Below, in pieces: positions 1-8,612 of a stretch of 64,000 bases of DNA. The translations under genes were made by a program, and so were the position numbers. Under the pieces are notes generated by a model. The model did not search any database and was not told the origin of the DNA. It worked only from the letters and a program-made list of their open reading frames with translations. The stretch is from UBA1738 sp045655325 (lineage in GTDB: Bacteria > Bacillota > Clostridia > UBA1381). Position 1 is the stretch's first letter; each line of letters starts with the position of its first letter. Location of the stretch: the NCBI GenBank assembly GCA_045655325.1, contig JAZOOY010000006.1, positions 1 through 64,000 of the forward strand, in the 5' to 3' direction.

Positions 1-181
1 CGCGTGTTACCTTTCCTGAACGCAGACAACGGGTACAAACATTAACAGACTTTGTGTTTCCGTTCACAACGGCTCTTACCTTTTTAATGTTAGCTTTCCA
101 AGTTCTGTTTGATCTTCTGTGTGAGTGGCTGACCTTAATTCCAAAAGATACGCCTTTTCCGCAGATATCACATTTTGCCAT
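1..181 (-). CDS. rpmB: 50S ribosomal protein L28 (partial, 3' end outside window)
   Basis: L28 is a small basic protein of the large ribosomal subunit. The reverse strand from 181 reads MAKCDICGKGVSFG, followed by the family-typical SHSHRSNRTWKAN and VCTRCLRSGKV segments. The two CxxC pairs (residues 4/7 and around 49/52) match the zinc-binding form of L28. About 60 codons are present and the last few residues lie beyond base 1. A GGAGGTG ribosome binding site sits a few bases upstream of the ATG. The gene is divergent from hprK. The identification is secure; only the C-terminus is missing. Confidence 0.95.
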   Translation of the reverse strand, partial: MAKCDICGKGVSFGIKVSHSHRRSNRTWKANIKKVRAVVNGNTKSVNVCTRCLRSGKVTR

Positions 182-333
182 TTTCTGAGCACCTCCAATT
201 CATTTGCATTATCAAAACATTAGTATTTTACCACAGATTTTTTAAGAATGCAAGCATTTTTGAAAATTTTTTTAAAATTCTTGAAGATATGACGGACTTT
301 TTTTGAAAAAAGGCCAAATATTTATGAAATTTA

Positions 334-362
334 TTGAAATTATATAGGTTTTGGTATATAAT
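334..362 (+). promoter_or_regulatory. sigma-A promoter of the hprK operon
   Basis: TTGAAA at 334-339 and TATAAT at 357-362 are separated by 17 bases. It lies about 70 bases upstream of the hprK start and is the only good promoter in the 249-base gap between rpmB and hprK. The rest of that gap is A/T-rich with no other feature I can support. Confidence 0.8.
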
Positions 363-430
363 AAAAATGTATACGTATGACCAAAAATAACGAAGCGTAA
401 GCTTCTATCAAGTTAAGGAAGGGTTTTAAA

Positions 431-1372
431 ATGAAGGAAATGAATTTTAAAATACATCTTACAAAGGTAATAGACGAATTTTCACTGGAGAAAATTTACG
501 CATCAACCGATGTTGATAAGGTAATAATTGACACTCCGGAAATCAACAGACCTGCTCTTCAGATTGCAGGATTCTATGACTATTTTGACCCCAAGCGTCT
601 TCAGGTTATAGGAAAGGTTGAGCTTACCTATCTTGAACAGTTTGGAAGAGATAAAAGATACGAGCTTATGGAAGAGCTTTTCAAAAGAAAAGTTCCTGCA
701 ATTATTTTAACTCGTAATATGCATATACTTCCTGAAATGATTGAGCTTGCGGAAAAATATGACGTGACGCTTCTTCGTACAGAAGAGAGTACATCAAGCA
801 TAATGAGTGCTATGATAAGCTACTTAAATGTTCAGCTTGCACCAAGAAGAACACGTCACGGCGTTTTGGTTGAAGTATACGGCGAAGGTGTTTTGATTAT
901 GGGCGAAAGCGGTGTTGGTAAAAGTGAAACCGCAATCGAGCTTCTGAAGAGAGGTCACAGACTTGTTGCAGACGATGCCGTTGAAATAAAGCGTGTATCA
1001 TCACGAACACTTGTTGGCTCATCACCTGACATTATCCGTCACTTTGTTGAGCTTCGTGGTATCGGTATTGTTGACGTTAAGGAAATTTTTGGTATGGGTG
1101 CTGTAAAGGATACTGAAAGCATCAATATGATTATCCACCTAGAGCCTTGGGTTGAAGGAAAGCAGTATGACAGACTTGGTATGCTTGATGAATATACTAA
1201 CATTATGGGCATCAACATCCCGTCTCTTACAATCCCTGTAAAGCCTGGCCGAAACCTTGCAATTATTATCGAAGTTGCATCTATGAACAATCGTCAGAAG
1301 CGTATGGGATACAATGCGGCAGTTGAGCTTAACAACCGTTTAATGCGTGAAATGAATAAAATGACCGAATAG
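431..1372 (+). CDS. hprK: HPr kinase/phosphorylase
   Basis: This bifunctional enzyme phosphorylates and dephosphorylates Ser46 of HPr and so links glycolytic state to CcpA-type carbon catabolite control. The 313-residue length is normal. The N-terminal domain covers about residues 1-130. The catalytic domain has His143 (RRTRHG), the P-loop GESGVGKS at 158-165, the acidic DD at 181-182, and the HprK signature ELRGIGIVDVKEIFGMG at about 207-223. The ATG at 431 follows an AAGGAAGGG ribosome binding site. It is the first gene of a rightward operon that runs through murB, rapZ, whiA, cysK and mnmA. Its presence implies HPr-based carbon regulation, relevant to the sugar importer near the end of the window. 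No HPr gene is visible here. Confidence 0.95.
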   Translation: MKEMNFKIHLTKVIDEFSLEKIYASTDVDKVIIDTPEINRPALQIAGFYDYFDPKRLQVIGKVELTYLEQFGRDKRYELMEELFKRKVPAIILTRNMHILPEMIELAEKYDVTLLRTEESTSSIMSAMISYLNVQLAPRRTRHGVLVEVYGEGVLIMGESGVGKSETAIELLKRGHRLVADDAVEIKRVSSRTLVGSSPDIIRHFVELRGIGIVDVKEIFGMGAVKDTESINMIIHLEPWVEGKQYDRLGMLDEYTNIMGINIPSLTIPVKPGRNLAIIIEVASMNNRQKRMGYNAAVELNNRLMREMNKMTE

Positions 1373-1396
1373 TGAAAGGACGCTTTTTAAAACAGT

Positions 1397-2260
1397 ATGG
1401 AAATTAAAAAGAATGAACTATTAAAAAATCATACATCCTTTAAAATCGGCGGACCGGCTGATGAATTTTCAGAAGTTAATAATGAAGAAGAAATTGCAGA
1501 GCTTATAAACTACGCCAAGGAAAAGGGAATCCCTTATACTATAATGGGCAACGGCTCAAATCTTTTGGTTAGTGACAAGGGTGTAAGAGGGCTTGTTATA
1601 AAGCTGGCAAAGGGATTTGACAGTGTGGAAGTTTTAGGCGATAAAATTATTGCAAAAGCAGGAATTTTATTATCAAAGCTTTCAAACATGGCATTAGAAA
1701 ACGAGCTTTCAGGAATTGAGTTTGCATCGGGTATCCCTGGAACTTTGGGCGGTGCAATTTATATGAACGCAGGTGCTTATGGCGGTGAGATGAAAGATGT
1801 TATACAAAGAGTAACATATCTTTCAAATGGTGAAATCAAAATTGCCGAAAAAGACGACCTTGATTTTGGGTACCGCCACAGCAGATTTTCAGGTACAGAA
1901 GATATTGTTCTGTCAGCCGAAATTCAGCTTAAAAAAGCAGATAAGACAGAAATTCGTGCTCAAATGGACGATTTTAAGGAACGCAGATGTTCAAAGCAAC
2001 CGCTCAGCCTGCCAAGTGCGGGAAGTACTTTCAAAAGGCCTGAAGGATATTTTGCAGGAAAGCTTATTGAAGATGCTGGGCTAAAGGGCAAAAGCATCGG
2101 CGGTGCGCAAGTTTCCGAAAAGCATTCGGGATTCGTGGTAAACACAGGTGATGCGTCGGCGCAGGACGTTTTGGATTTGATTAAATTTATACAGGACACA
2201 GTTTACGAAAAGTTCAAAGTAAAGTTAGAAACAGAAGTAAAAATGCTGGGGGAATTTTAA
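1397..2260 (+). CDS. murB: UDP-N-acetylenolpyruvoylglucosamine reductase
   Basis: MurB is the FAD- and NADPH-dependent cytoplasmic enzyme that makes UDP-N-acetylmuramic acid, the second step of peptidoglycan precursor synthesis. The 287 residues contain the FAD-binding stretch MGNGSNLLVSDKGVRG, the SGIPGTLGGAIYMNAGAYG core, YRHSRF, and the catalytic serine in AGSTFKRP, followed by GLKGKSIGGAQVSEKHSGF. The short form and the GSTFKRP context fit the type II enzymes of Gram-positives. It starts 24 bases after hprK, and its stop codon shares one base with the rapZ start, so translation is probably coupled. It lies outside any division/cell-wall gene cluster. Confidence 0.95.
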   Translation: MEIKKNELLKNHTSFKIGGPADEFSEVNNEEEIAELINYAKEKGIPYTIMGNGSNLLVSDKGVRGLVIKLAKGFDSVEVLGDKIIAKAGILLSKLSNMALENELSGIEFASGIPGTLGGAIYMNAGAYGGEMKDVIQRVTYLSNGEIKIAEKDDLDFGYRHSRFSGTEDIVLSAEIQLKKADKTEIRAQMDDFKERRCSKQPLSLPSAGSTFKRPEGYFAGKLIEDAGLKGKSIGGAQVSEKHSGFVVNTGDASAQDVLDLIKFIQDTVYEKFKVKLETEVKMLGEF

Positions 2261-3114
2261 TGCAATATACAGTAGTGACAGGTTTATCCGGTGCAGGAAA
2301 AACGCAAGTAATACGCTTTTTAGAAGATACAGGCTTTTTCTGTATGGATAATCTTCCACCTGCCATAATTCCACAGCTTGCAGAGATGTTTTTCTCCATA
2401 AACGGAAAGTATGACAAAGTTGCATTTGTTATCGACTCACGTGTTGGGGATATGCTGAATGAACTTCTGGATAACCTTGCAATACTAAAAGAAAAAGGAC
2501 ACCAGTGTAAACTCCTTTTCATTACAGCACGTGACGAAGTTTTGGTAAAGCGATATAAGGAAACAAGAAGAACACACCCGATTGCATCAGAGGGCGGACT
2601 TTTGGAAAGTATTGCAACAGAGAGGGAAATGCTTGAGGGAATCTACAACGAAGCAGATGCGGTTGTTGATACATCAGACTATACACTGGGAGAACTTTCA
2701 AAAAGACTTCGTGAGATATATGAAGATATTACAAAAGACGAATTTACCGTAAACGTAATGTCCTTTGGTTTTAAATACGGAGTGCCGATAGATTCAGACC
2801 TTATCTTTGACGTAAGGTGTTTTCCAAATCCGTTTTATGTGGACGAGCTTAAATATAAAACAGGTAACGAAAAGGAAGTGCAGGACTTTGTAATGTCCGC
2901 AGAATCTTCAAATCAGTTTTTGGAAAAATTGCAGGATATGGTAAAATTCCTTTTGCCACTTTATTACGAAGAGGGTAAAAATTCCATTACAATTTCCGTT
3001 GGTTGCACAGGCGGAAAACACAGAAGCGTAACAATGGCAAATAAGCTTGCCGAGGCGCTTTCTGACTATAATGTAAACATTATTCACAGAGATATAAAAA
3101 GGAGTAAGTCGTAA
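2260..3114 (+). CDS. rapZ: RapZ/YvcJ family nucleotide-binding protein
   Basis: P-loop NTPase of the RapZ family. In E. coli RapZ is an RNase E adaptor controlling glmS via small RNAs; in Firmicutes (YvcJ) it binds nucleotides and affects competence, so the exact role here is uncertain. Walker A is GLSGAGKT at residues 8-15. The C-terminal domain ends with the family motif GCTGGKHRSV. The length of 284 residues is typical. It overlaps murB and whiA by one base on each side (TAATG junctions), giving a tightly coupled murB-rapZ-whiA block. The yvcK gene that commonly lies between rapZ and whiA in Firmicutes is absent. Confidence 0.93.
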   Translation: MQYTVVTGLSGAGKTQVIRFLEDTGFFCMDNLPPAIIPQLAEMFFSINGKYDKVAFVIDSRVGDMLNELLDNLAILKEKGHQCKLLFITARDEVLVKRYKETRRTHPIASEGGLLESIATEREMLEGIYNEADAVVDTSDYTLGELSKRLREIYEDITKDEFTVNVMSFGFKYGVPIDSDLIFDVRCFPNPFYVDELKYKTGNEKEVQDFVMSAESSNQFLEKLQDMVKFLLPLYYEEGKNSITISVGCTGGKHRSVTMANKLAEALSDYNVNIIHRDIKRSKS

Positions 3115-3983
3115 TGTCATTTACGCAAGACCTAAAGGCACAACTAGCTACAAAAGATGGCGGATGCAGTATGTGTGACATTTCCGAACTTTCCGCTATG
3201 TTAAGGCTTTTGGTAAGCTATTCAAAAAGCGGAGCGGTTATTTCAACTGAAAACGAGGACGTACTAGAGCGTGTACGTAGCTTGCTTTTTAAGGTGTTTA
3301 AGAAAGAATTTGAATATAAAAACCGAAACGGTAGTTTCAGGATTAAGATAGACGGTGATTTTTTCGCGGATGTATTGGCACCAAGACTTGTGCTTTTTGG
3401 TGAAGACAGACGCCTTTTTACAAAGGAATGCTGTCGCGGAAGCTACATTCGTGGTATGTTTTTGGTGGCAGGCAGTGTAAGTGACCCTAAAAAGCAATAT
3501 CACATGGAATTTGACATAAAACATAAGGCCTATGCAGAAAAACTGTGTCAGGTTCTTAAAAGAACTGGAATCACATCAAAAATTACAGAAAATAAGGGCA
3601 GAAGCGTTGTTTATATAAAAGAATACAGCGGTATCGCAGATTGCCTTGGGGTTATGGGAGCTGTTGGAACGGCCATGGAAATCTACAATATTTCCATTGA
3701 AAAAGAGTTCAGGAACCAGGCAAACCGCCAGTCCAACTGCGAGGTTGCCAACATTGAAAAGGTGACAAAAGCGGCATCTTTGCAACTTGAAGCTATAAAA
3801 AAGATAGAAAAGAAAATGGGCCTTGAAGAACTTCCTGAAACTTTGCAGGAAATTGCCAACTTGCGTAAGCAATACCCTGACGAGAGCCTTAAAGAGCTTG
3901 GCGAAAGATTAAGTCCGCCAATCGGCAAATCAGGAGTAAACCATCGCCTTAAAAGAATAGAGGAGATTGCAGAAACCTTATAG
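3114..3983 (+). CDS. whiA: WhiA family DNA-binding protein
   Basis: WhiA is a DNA-binding protein: a sporulation regulator in Streptomyces, and in Bacillus a factor affecting division and chromosome segregation. It combines an N-terminal degenerate LAGLIDADG homing-endonuclease fold (about residues 1-200, including CCRGSYIRGMFLVAGSVSDP) with a C-terminal helix-turn-helix, visible here as LKELGERLSPPIGKSGVNHR. The length of 289 is somewhat shorter than the roughly 315 usual in Bacillus. The start is fixed by the TAATG overlap with rapZ. cysK follows after 15 bases with its own AAAGGG site. Confidence 0.92.
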   Translation: MSFTQDLKAQLATKDGGCSMCDISELSAMLRLLVSYSKSGAVISTENEDVLERVRSLLFKVFKKEFEYKNRNGSFRIKIDGDFFADVLAPRLVLFGEDRRLFTKECCRGSYIRGMFLVAGSVSDPKKQYHMEFDIKHKAYAEKLCQVLKRTGITSKITENKGRSVVYIKEYSGIADCLGVMGAVGTAMEIYNISIEKEFRNQANRQSNCEVANIEKVTKAASLQLEAIKKIEKKMGLEELPETLQEIANLRKQYPDESLKELGERLSPPIGKSGVNHRLKRIEEIAETL

Positions 3984-3998
3984 AAAGGGAATGTTAAT

Positions 3999-4919
3999 AT
4001 GATATATAAATCAGTGGAAGACTTGGTGGGAAAGACACCTTTGGTGGAACTTTCTCGCTTCGGAAAGGGTTTGGACGCAAAAATCCTTGCAAAAATAGAG
4101 TTTTTTAACCCTGCAGGAAGTATCAAAGATAGAGCTGCAAAATCTATGCTTGACGATGCGGAAAAAAGGGGAATTTTAAATAAAGATACAACAATAATTG
4201 AGCCTACAAGCGGAAATACAGGCATAGGCCTTGCGGCACTTTGTGCGGCTCGTGGCTATAAACTTGTAATTGTAATGCCTGACACAATGTCAATGGAAAG
4301 ACGGCTTTTGATGACGGCTTACGGTGCAGAACTTGTGCTGACCGACGGCAAATTTGGTATGAGCGGTGCAATCAAAAAGGCAGAAGAGATGGCAACGGAA
4401 ATCCCGAACAGCTTTATTGCGGGTCAGTTCGTAAACCCTGCAAATGCTCAAGCTCATTTTGATACAACAGGCCCTGAAATATGGGAAGATACCGATGGAA
4501 AAGTTGATATTTTTGTATCTTGCGCAGGTACAGGCGGTACTGTTACAGGAACAGGAAAGTATTTAAAATCAAAAAATGCTGATATTGAGATTGTAGCAGT
4601 AGAGCCACAAGAATCACCTGTTTTATCGGGTGGAAAAGCAGGAAGCCACGGTATTCAGGGAATTGGCGCAGGATTTATCCCTGAAGTTTTGGATACAACA
4701 GTTTACGATAAAGTTGTTACAGTAACAACAGACGAAGCCTACGAAATGGCAAGAAAGCTTGGAAAAACCGAGGGACTTTTAGTAGGTATTTCATCAGGAG
4801 CGGCACTTGCTGCCGGCGTAAAGCTTGCCAATATGGAAGAAAATAAGGGCAAAAACATTGTGGTAATCTTACCTGATACAGGTGAGAGATACCTATCATG
4901 CGGACTTTACACAGAATAA
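3999..4919 (+). CDS. cysK: Cysteine synthase A (O-acetylserine sulfhydrylase)
   Basis: A PLP enzyme making L-cysteine from O-acetylserine and sulfide. Its 306 residues are the family length. Lys43, in NPAGSIKDRAA, should carry the PLP. The substrate loop PTSGNTGIGLA, the glycine-rich phosphate cup GTGGTVTGTGKYLK and the C-terminal GLLVGISSGAA are all intact. No serine acetyltransferase gene is nearby. It is co-directional with mnmA, which uses cysteine-derived sulfur, so the pair makes metabolic sense. A CysM-type enzyme cannot be wholly excluded, but the motifs look like CysK. Confidence 0.93.
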   Translation: MIYKSVEDLVGKTPLVELSRFGKGLDAKILAKIEFFNPAGSIKDRAAKSMLDDAEKRGILNKDTTIIEPTSGNTGIGLAALCAARGYKLVIVMPDTMSMERRLLMTAYGAELVLTDGKFGMSGAIKKAEEMATEIPNSFIAGQFVNPANAQAHFDTTGPEIWEDTDGKVDIFVSCAGTGGTVTGTGKYLKSKNADIEIVAVEPQESPVLSGGKAGSHGIQGIGAGFIPEVLDTTVYDKVVTVTTDEAYEMARKLGKTEGLLVGISSGAALAAGVKLANMEENKGKNIVVILPDTGERYLSCGLYTE

Positions 4920-4939
4920 AAAGAAAAGAGATTGAAACT

Positions 4940-5992
4940 TTGAAAAAAGCGATTATTGCAATGAGCGGTGGCGTGGATTCATCCGTTGCCGCACATCTTA
5001 CAATAGAAAAAGGATATGAATGCATCGGGGCAACGATGAAGCTTTTCACAGGAATGGAAGAGGATAGCACTTGTTGCTCACTTTCTGACATTGAAGATGC
5101 AAAAGCTGTAGCCCATCGTCTTGGTATGGAGCATTATGTCTTCAATTTTACTGACGATTTTGACGAAAAGGTTATCAAGAAATTCATAAACGCTTATGAA
5201 ATTGGTGCAACACCAAACCCATGCATTGAATGTAACAGGCATCTAAAGTTTGAAAAGCTGATAAGAAGAATGGAAGAGCTTTCGTATGACTATGTGGTGA
5301 CAGGTCACTATGCAAGAATTGAAGAGAAAGACGGCAGATTTTTGCTTAAAAAAGCGGTGGATGAAACCAAGGACCAGAGTTATGTCCTTTACTCAATGAC
5401 ACAAAAACAGCTTGCACATACGCTGTTTCCTTTGGGTGAACTTACAAAGGAAAAGGCACGTGAAATTGCGGAAGAAAACGGCTTTATAAATGCGAGAAAA
5501 AAGGATAGTCAGGACATCTGTTTTGTGCCTGACGGCGACTATGCAAGGTTCATTGAAGAGTATTCGGGAAAAACCTATCCTGACGGCGATTTTGTTGACC
5601 AGAGCGGAAAGGTTTTGGGCAGACATAAGGGGATTATCCGCTATACAGTTGGTCAGCGAAAAGGCTTAGGCCTTAGTCTTCCTGCACCGATGTATGTTAT
5701 GAAAAAGGATATTGATAAAAACCAAGTTGTACTTTGCTCAAATGAAGAACTTTTTGGAAGTAGCTTAATAGCAAAGGATTTCAACTGGATAGCCTTTGAA
5801 AATCCGCCTGAAAAATTAAGAGTAAAAGCGAAGATACGATATAACCAAAGGGAAGAAGACGCAACAGTAACACCGCAGGCTGACGGCACCGTGCTTGTCA
5901 CATTTGATAAACCGCAACGTGCCATCGCAAAAGGCCAGGCAGTTGTGCTATACGACGGCGACATCGTTGTGGGCGGCGGAACTATATGTTAA
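4940..5992 (+). CDS. mnmA: tRNA-specific 2-thiouridylase MnmA
   Basis: MnmA adds sulfur to C2 of the wobble uridine in tRNA(Lys/Glu/Gln), using ATP and a persulfide relay from a cysteine desulfurase (compare nifS at 43555). It has the PP-loop SGGVDSS near the N-terminus, the catalytic cysteine in NPCIECNRHLKF, the second cysteine in DICFVPDGDY, and GQRKGLGL. I chose a TTG start at 4940 (LKKAIIAMSGG), giving 350 residues. The in-frame ATG at 4898 would overlap cysK by 22 bases and add 14 residues with no counterpart in the family. The TTG has an AAAGAG-like site 9 bases upstream. Confidence 0.93.
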   Translation: MKKAIIAMSGGVDSSVAAHLTIEKGYECIGATMKLFTGMEEDSTCCSLSDIEDAKAVAHRLGMEHYVFNFTDDFDEKVIKKFINAYEIGATPNPCIECNRHLKFEKLIRRMEELSYDYVVTGHYARIEEKDGRFLLKKAVDETKDQSYVLYSMTQKQLAHTLFPLGELTKEKAREIAEENGFINARKKDSQDICFVPDGDYARFIEEYSGKTYPDGDFVDQSGKVLGRHKGIIRYTVGQRKGLGLSLPAPMYVMKKDIDKNQVVLCSNEELFGSSLIAKDFNWIAFENPPEKLRVKAKIRYNQREEDATVTPQADGTVLVTFDKPQRAIAKGQAVVLYDGDIVVGGGTIC

Positions 5993-5994
5993 AA

Positions 5995-6031
5995 AAAACA
6001 GGGTATTGCAATTGCAATATCCTGTTTTAGT
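5995..6031. terminator. Bidirectional terminator between mnmA and the phosphatase gene
   Basis: A nearly perfect inverted repeat: AAAACAGGGTATTGCAA at 5995-6011 pairs with TTGCAATATCCTGTTTT at 6012-6028 (one G-U pair). A-runs lie on the left and T-rich sequence on the right. It can stop transcripts arriving from both sides. Confidence 0.85.
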
Positions 6032-6493
6032 TTATAAATCATATTTTTCTCTCAAATGTTCCAAAAGCCCCGTGCAACCCTTTGTGACATCATCATATGT
6101 GGCATCAAAATCACCTGTGTACCAAGGGTCTGCGATATTTCCGCCGTCTGCAAAATCAAGGAGTTTGCAAACTTTTTCAGTATTACTACCGCCTGAAATT
6201 TTCAGCATATCGGAAATGTTTGAGCTTTCCATACCGATGATGTAATCATACTTTAAAAAGTCATCTTTCGTAAGCTGAACTGCAACTTTTCCAGACGTAT
6301 CAATGCCCTCTTTTTTGAGCCTTGCACGAGTTCCGTGGTGAACGGGATTGCCGATTTCCCAACGGCTTGTGGCAGATGATGCGATATGAATCTCACCTAA
6401 AAGTCCTGCCTTTTTCACCATATCACGAAAAACAAATTCCGCCATAGGACTACGGCAAATATTCCCAAGGCAAACGAACATAATATTAATCAT
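6032..6493 (-). CDS. Low molecular weight protein-tyrosine phosphatase
   Basis: Cytoplasmic cysteine phosphatase of the LMW-PTP family, which dephosphorylates protein tyrosine or arginine; in Firmicutes such enzymes often act on capsule or stress signalling proteins. The P-loop CLGNICRS lies at residues 8-15 with nucleophile Cys8 and Arg14. The general-acid loop is the ADPWYTGDF segment near residue 120. The length of 153 is normal. It is a single-gene unit facing mnmA, with AAAGG before its ATG. No tyrosine kinase gene is near, so the substrate is unknown. Confidence 0.92.
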   Translation of the reverse strand: MINIMFVCLGNICRSPMAEFVFRDMVKKAGLLGEIHIASSATSRWEIGNPVHHGTRARLKKEGIDTSGKVAVQLTKDDFLKYDYIIGMESSNISDMLKISGGSNTEKVCKLLDFADGGNIADPWYTGDFDATYDDVTKGCTGLLEHLREKYDL

Positions 6494-6603
6494 AGGATAA
6501 CCTTTCTTATAAACACAGTAGTATATAGCATATTTTACAATAAATAAGTAGTAATTACAACATATTTTTTACAAAAAAAAGCAGATTTTTGCCGTAAAAA
6601 CTA

Positions 6604-6632
6604 TTGCAAAAAACAAGGTCTTGTTATATAAT
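6604..6632 (+). promoter_or_regulatory. sigma-A promoter of the acpP operon
   Basis: TTGCAA at 6604-6609, a 17-base spacer, TATAAT at 6627-6632. It is followed about 50 bases later by the GGGAGG site of acpP. Nothing else is visible between 6494 and 6603, which is A/T-rich. Confidence 0.8.
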
Positions 6633-6683
6633 AAAAAATGGTTGATTATACATATAATACAAAAAAAGGGAGGATTATTACAT

Positions 6684-6920
6684 ATGGTATTCGAAAAGGT
6701 AAAGAAAATAATCACAGAACAGCTAGGAATCGACGAAAAGGAAGTAACACTTGAATCTGCATTTATTGAAGATTTAGGCGCTGACTCACTTGACATTGTT
6801 GAGCTAATCATGGCTATGGAATCAGAATTTGATATGGAAATTGAAGACGATGAGGTTGAAGATATTTCAACAGTTGGAGATGTTGTTAATTATATAAAGG
6901 AAAACGCTGATTTAGACTAA
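6684..6920 (+). CDS. acpP: Acyl carrier protein
   Basis: ACP carries growing acyl chains on a 4'-phosphopantetheine arm during fatty acid synthesis. The 78-residue acidic protein contains the attachment motif GADSLDIVEL, with the modified serine at residue 35. I chose the ATG at 6684 (MVFEKVKKI) because GGGAGG at 6668-6673 is correctly spaced. The longer frame from 6621 would start inside the promoter. It begins the acpP-rnc-radical SAM-smc-ftsY run; the usual fab genes are not upstream. Confidence 0.95.
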   Translation: MVFEKVKKIITEQLGIDEKEVTLESAFIEDLGADSLDIVELIMAMESEFDMEIEDDEVEDISTVGDVVNYIKENADLD

Positions 6921-6938
6921 TTTTTTTAGGGGATATAA

Positions 6939-7604
6939 ATGACTGATTTTGAGAAGAAAATAGGATACACCTTTAAAAATAAAGAGTATTTAAAAACAGC
7001 TCTTTCTCATAGTTCGTATGCTTATGAAACACATTCTGAAAGCAACGAGCGTCTTGAGTTTTTGGGGGACTCGGTTTTGAGCATTATTGTAAGCGAGAAA
7101 CTGTTTTTGACTCACTCAAAGGACGATGAGGGCGACCTTTCTAAAATCCGTGCAAGCCTGGTTTGCGAAAACGGACTTTTTGAACTTTCAAAAAAGATAG
7201 ACCTTGCAAAGGAAATCCGTTTGGGACGTGGCGAAGAAATGGGTGGCGGAAGAAACCGTCCATCTGTTATTTCCGATGCCTTTGAAGCACTACTTGCCGC
7301 AATATTTTTAGACAGTGATTTTTATACTGCAAAAAAGTGGCTTCTTGATTTAATGGAAGATGAGTTTTTAAATCTTCCTGACAAAAAAAGATTTGGTGAC
7401 TATAAAACTGCTCTTCAGGAGCATACTCAAAAAGGCACAAAAGGAAAAGTAACCTATACCAAAATCAGTGAAGACGGTCCTGACCACAACAAGCACTTTG
7501 TATGTGCAGTTTTTGTTGACGAAAAGGAAATTGCACGTGGTGACGGCAGGACAAAAAAAGAAGCGGAGCAGAACGCTGCAAAGCGTGCACTTGAAATTCT
7601 ATGA
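6939..7604 (+). CDS. rnc: Ribonuclease III
   Basis: RNase III cleaves double-stranded RNA in rRNA processing and in sense-antisense duplex turnover. The catalytic domain carries the signature NERLEFLGDSVL at residues 36-47 and the second acidic motif in SDAFEALLAAIFLDS. A C-terminal double-stranded RNA-binding domain spans about residues 150-221 and ends KKEAEQNAAKRALEIL. The length of 221 is typical. The gene sits 18 bases after acpP and overlaps the next gene by an ATGA junction. acpP-rnc-smc-ftsY is a conserved Firmicutes order. Confidence 0.95.
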   Translation: MTDFEKKIGYTFKNKEYLKTALSHSSYAYETHSESNERLEFLGDSVLSIIVSEKLFLTHSKDDEGDLSKIRASLVCENGLFELSKKIDLAKEIRLGRGEEMGGGRNRPSVISDAFEALLAAIFLDSDFYTAKKWLLDLMEDEFLNLPDKKRFGDYKTALQEHTQKGTKGKVTYTKISEDGPDHNKHFVCAVFVDEKEIARGDGRTKKEAEQNAAKRALEIL

Positions 7605-8605
7605 GATGCTATAATATTCCCATCTTTGTACCTCACGAGGGTTGTCCCTTTGATTGCATTTTCTGTAACCAGAGAAAGATAACGGGCAGAGATACAAAGG
7701 CTGCAAGGGAAGATGTATTTAAAATAATTGAAGAACATTTAGAAACTTTGCCTGTTGGCGAAAAATACGTTGAAGCTGCTTTCTTTGGAGGCAGCTTTAC
7801 GGGTATTTCAGCCCAAAAACAATGCGAGCTTTTGGGAGCGGCAAAGGAGTATAAAGACCAAGGCAAAATACAAGGTATACGCCTGTCTACAAGACCTGAT
7901 TATATTTCAGAAGAAATTTTGGACAGGCTGAAAGTTTACGGCGTAACAACCATAGAGCTTGGCGTTCAGTCAATGGACAATGAAGTCTTAAAAGCATCAA
8001 ACCGTGGACATACAAGAGAAGACGTAATATACGCATCAAACCTTATAAAGGAATACGGATTCAATTTAGGACTTCAGATGATGACGGGCCTGCCTGGTGA
8101 CACGCCCCAAAAATCCATTGAAACAGCAAAAGCCATAATAGAGATGAAACCAAAGTGTGTGAGAATTTATCCTACTTTGGTTTTAAAGGAAACAAAACTT
8201 GAAACTCTTTATAATGACGGCAAGTATCTGCCACAGACTGTGGAAGATGCGGCAGACTTATGCAAAGTTTTAATACCGATGTTTAGGGATGCGGATATAG
8301 AAGTTATCCGTGTAAGCCTTGTTACAACCGAAGAAATTTCGGAAAACGGGTCGGTGGTTGCAGGACCATATCACCCTGCATTCCGTGAACTTGCAGAAGG
8401 CGAAATTTACTTTGACGAAATGGTTAAAATCCTTGATAATGAAAAGCAAGTGAGAACTTTTTTGGTTAACCCAAAGGAAGTTTCAAAAGCGGTTGGAAAC
8501 AAAAGGCGAAATATACTGCGAATAAAAGAAAAATACGGGTTTTGGATAAATATAAAGCCCGACGATACCATAGATGCGGGAAAGATAAAAGTTTGGAAGG
8601 AATGA
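7601..8605 (+). CDS. Radical SAM protein, Elp3-like, of the rnc-smc interval
   Basis: A radical SAM enzyme with the 4Fe-4S motif at Cys15, Cys19 and Cys22 (EGCPFDCIFCNQ). FFGGSFTGI and the ELGVQSMDNEVLKASNRGH segment resemble the Elp3-like radical SAM fold, but no acetyltransferase domain follows in these 334 residues. Related genes recur between rnc and smc in Clostridia and I know of no settled function; a tRNA or rRNA modification role is a guess from the fold. Its ATG overlaps the rnc stop, and smc follows after 7 bases, so it is embedded in the operon. Confidence 0.85.
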   Translation: MRCYNIPIFVPHEGCPFDCIFCNQRKITGRDTKAAREDVFKIIEEHLETLPVGEKYVEAAFFGGSFTGISAQKQCELLGAAKEYKDQGKIQGIRLSTRPDYISEEILDRLKVYGVTTIELGVQSMDNEVLKASNRGHTREDVIYASNLIKEYGFNLGLQMMTGLPGDTPQKSIETAKAIIEMKPKCVRIYPTLVLKETKLETLYNDGKYLPQTVEDAADLCKVLIPMFRDADIEVIRVSLVTTEEISENGSVVAGPYHPAFRELAEGEIYFDEMVKILDNEKQVRTFLVNPKEVSKAVGNKRRNILRIKEKYGFWINIKPDDTIDAGKIKVWKE

Positions 8606-8612
8606 GATTTTA

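Noticed and set aside
3683..4225. 180-residue reverse-strand frame across whiA and cysK
   Set aside because: It lies antisense to two well-conserved genes, with no start signal.
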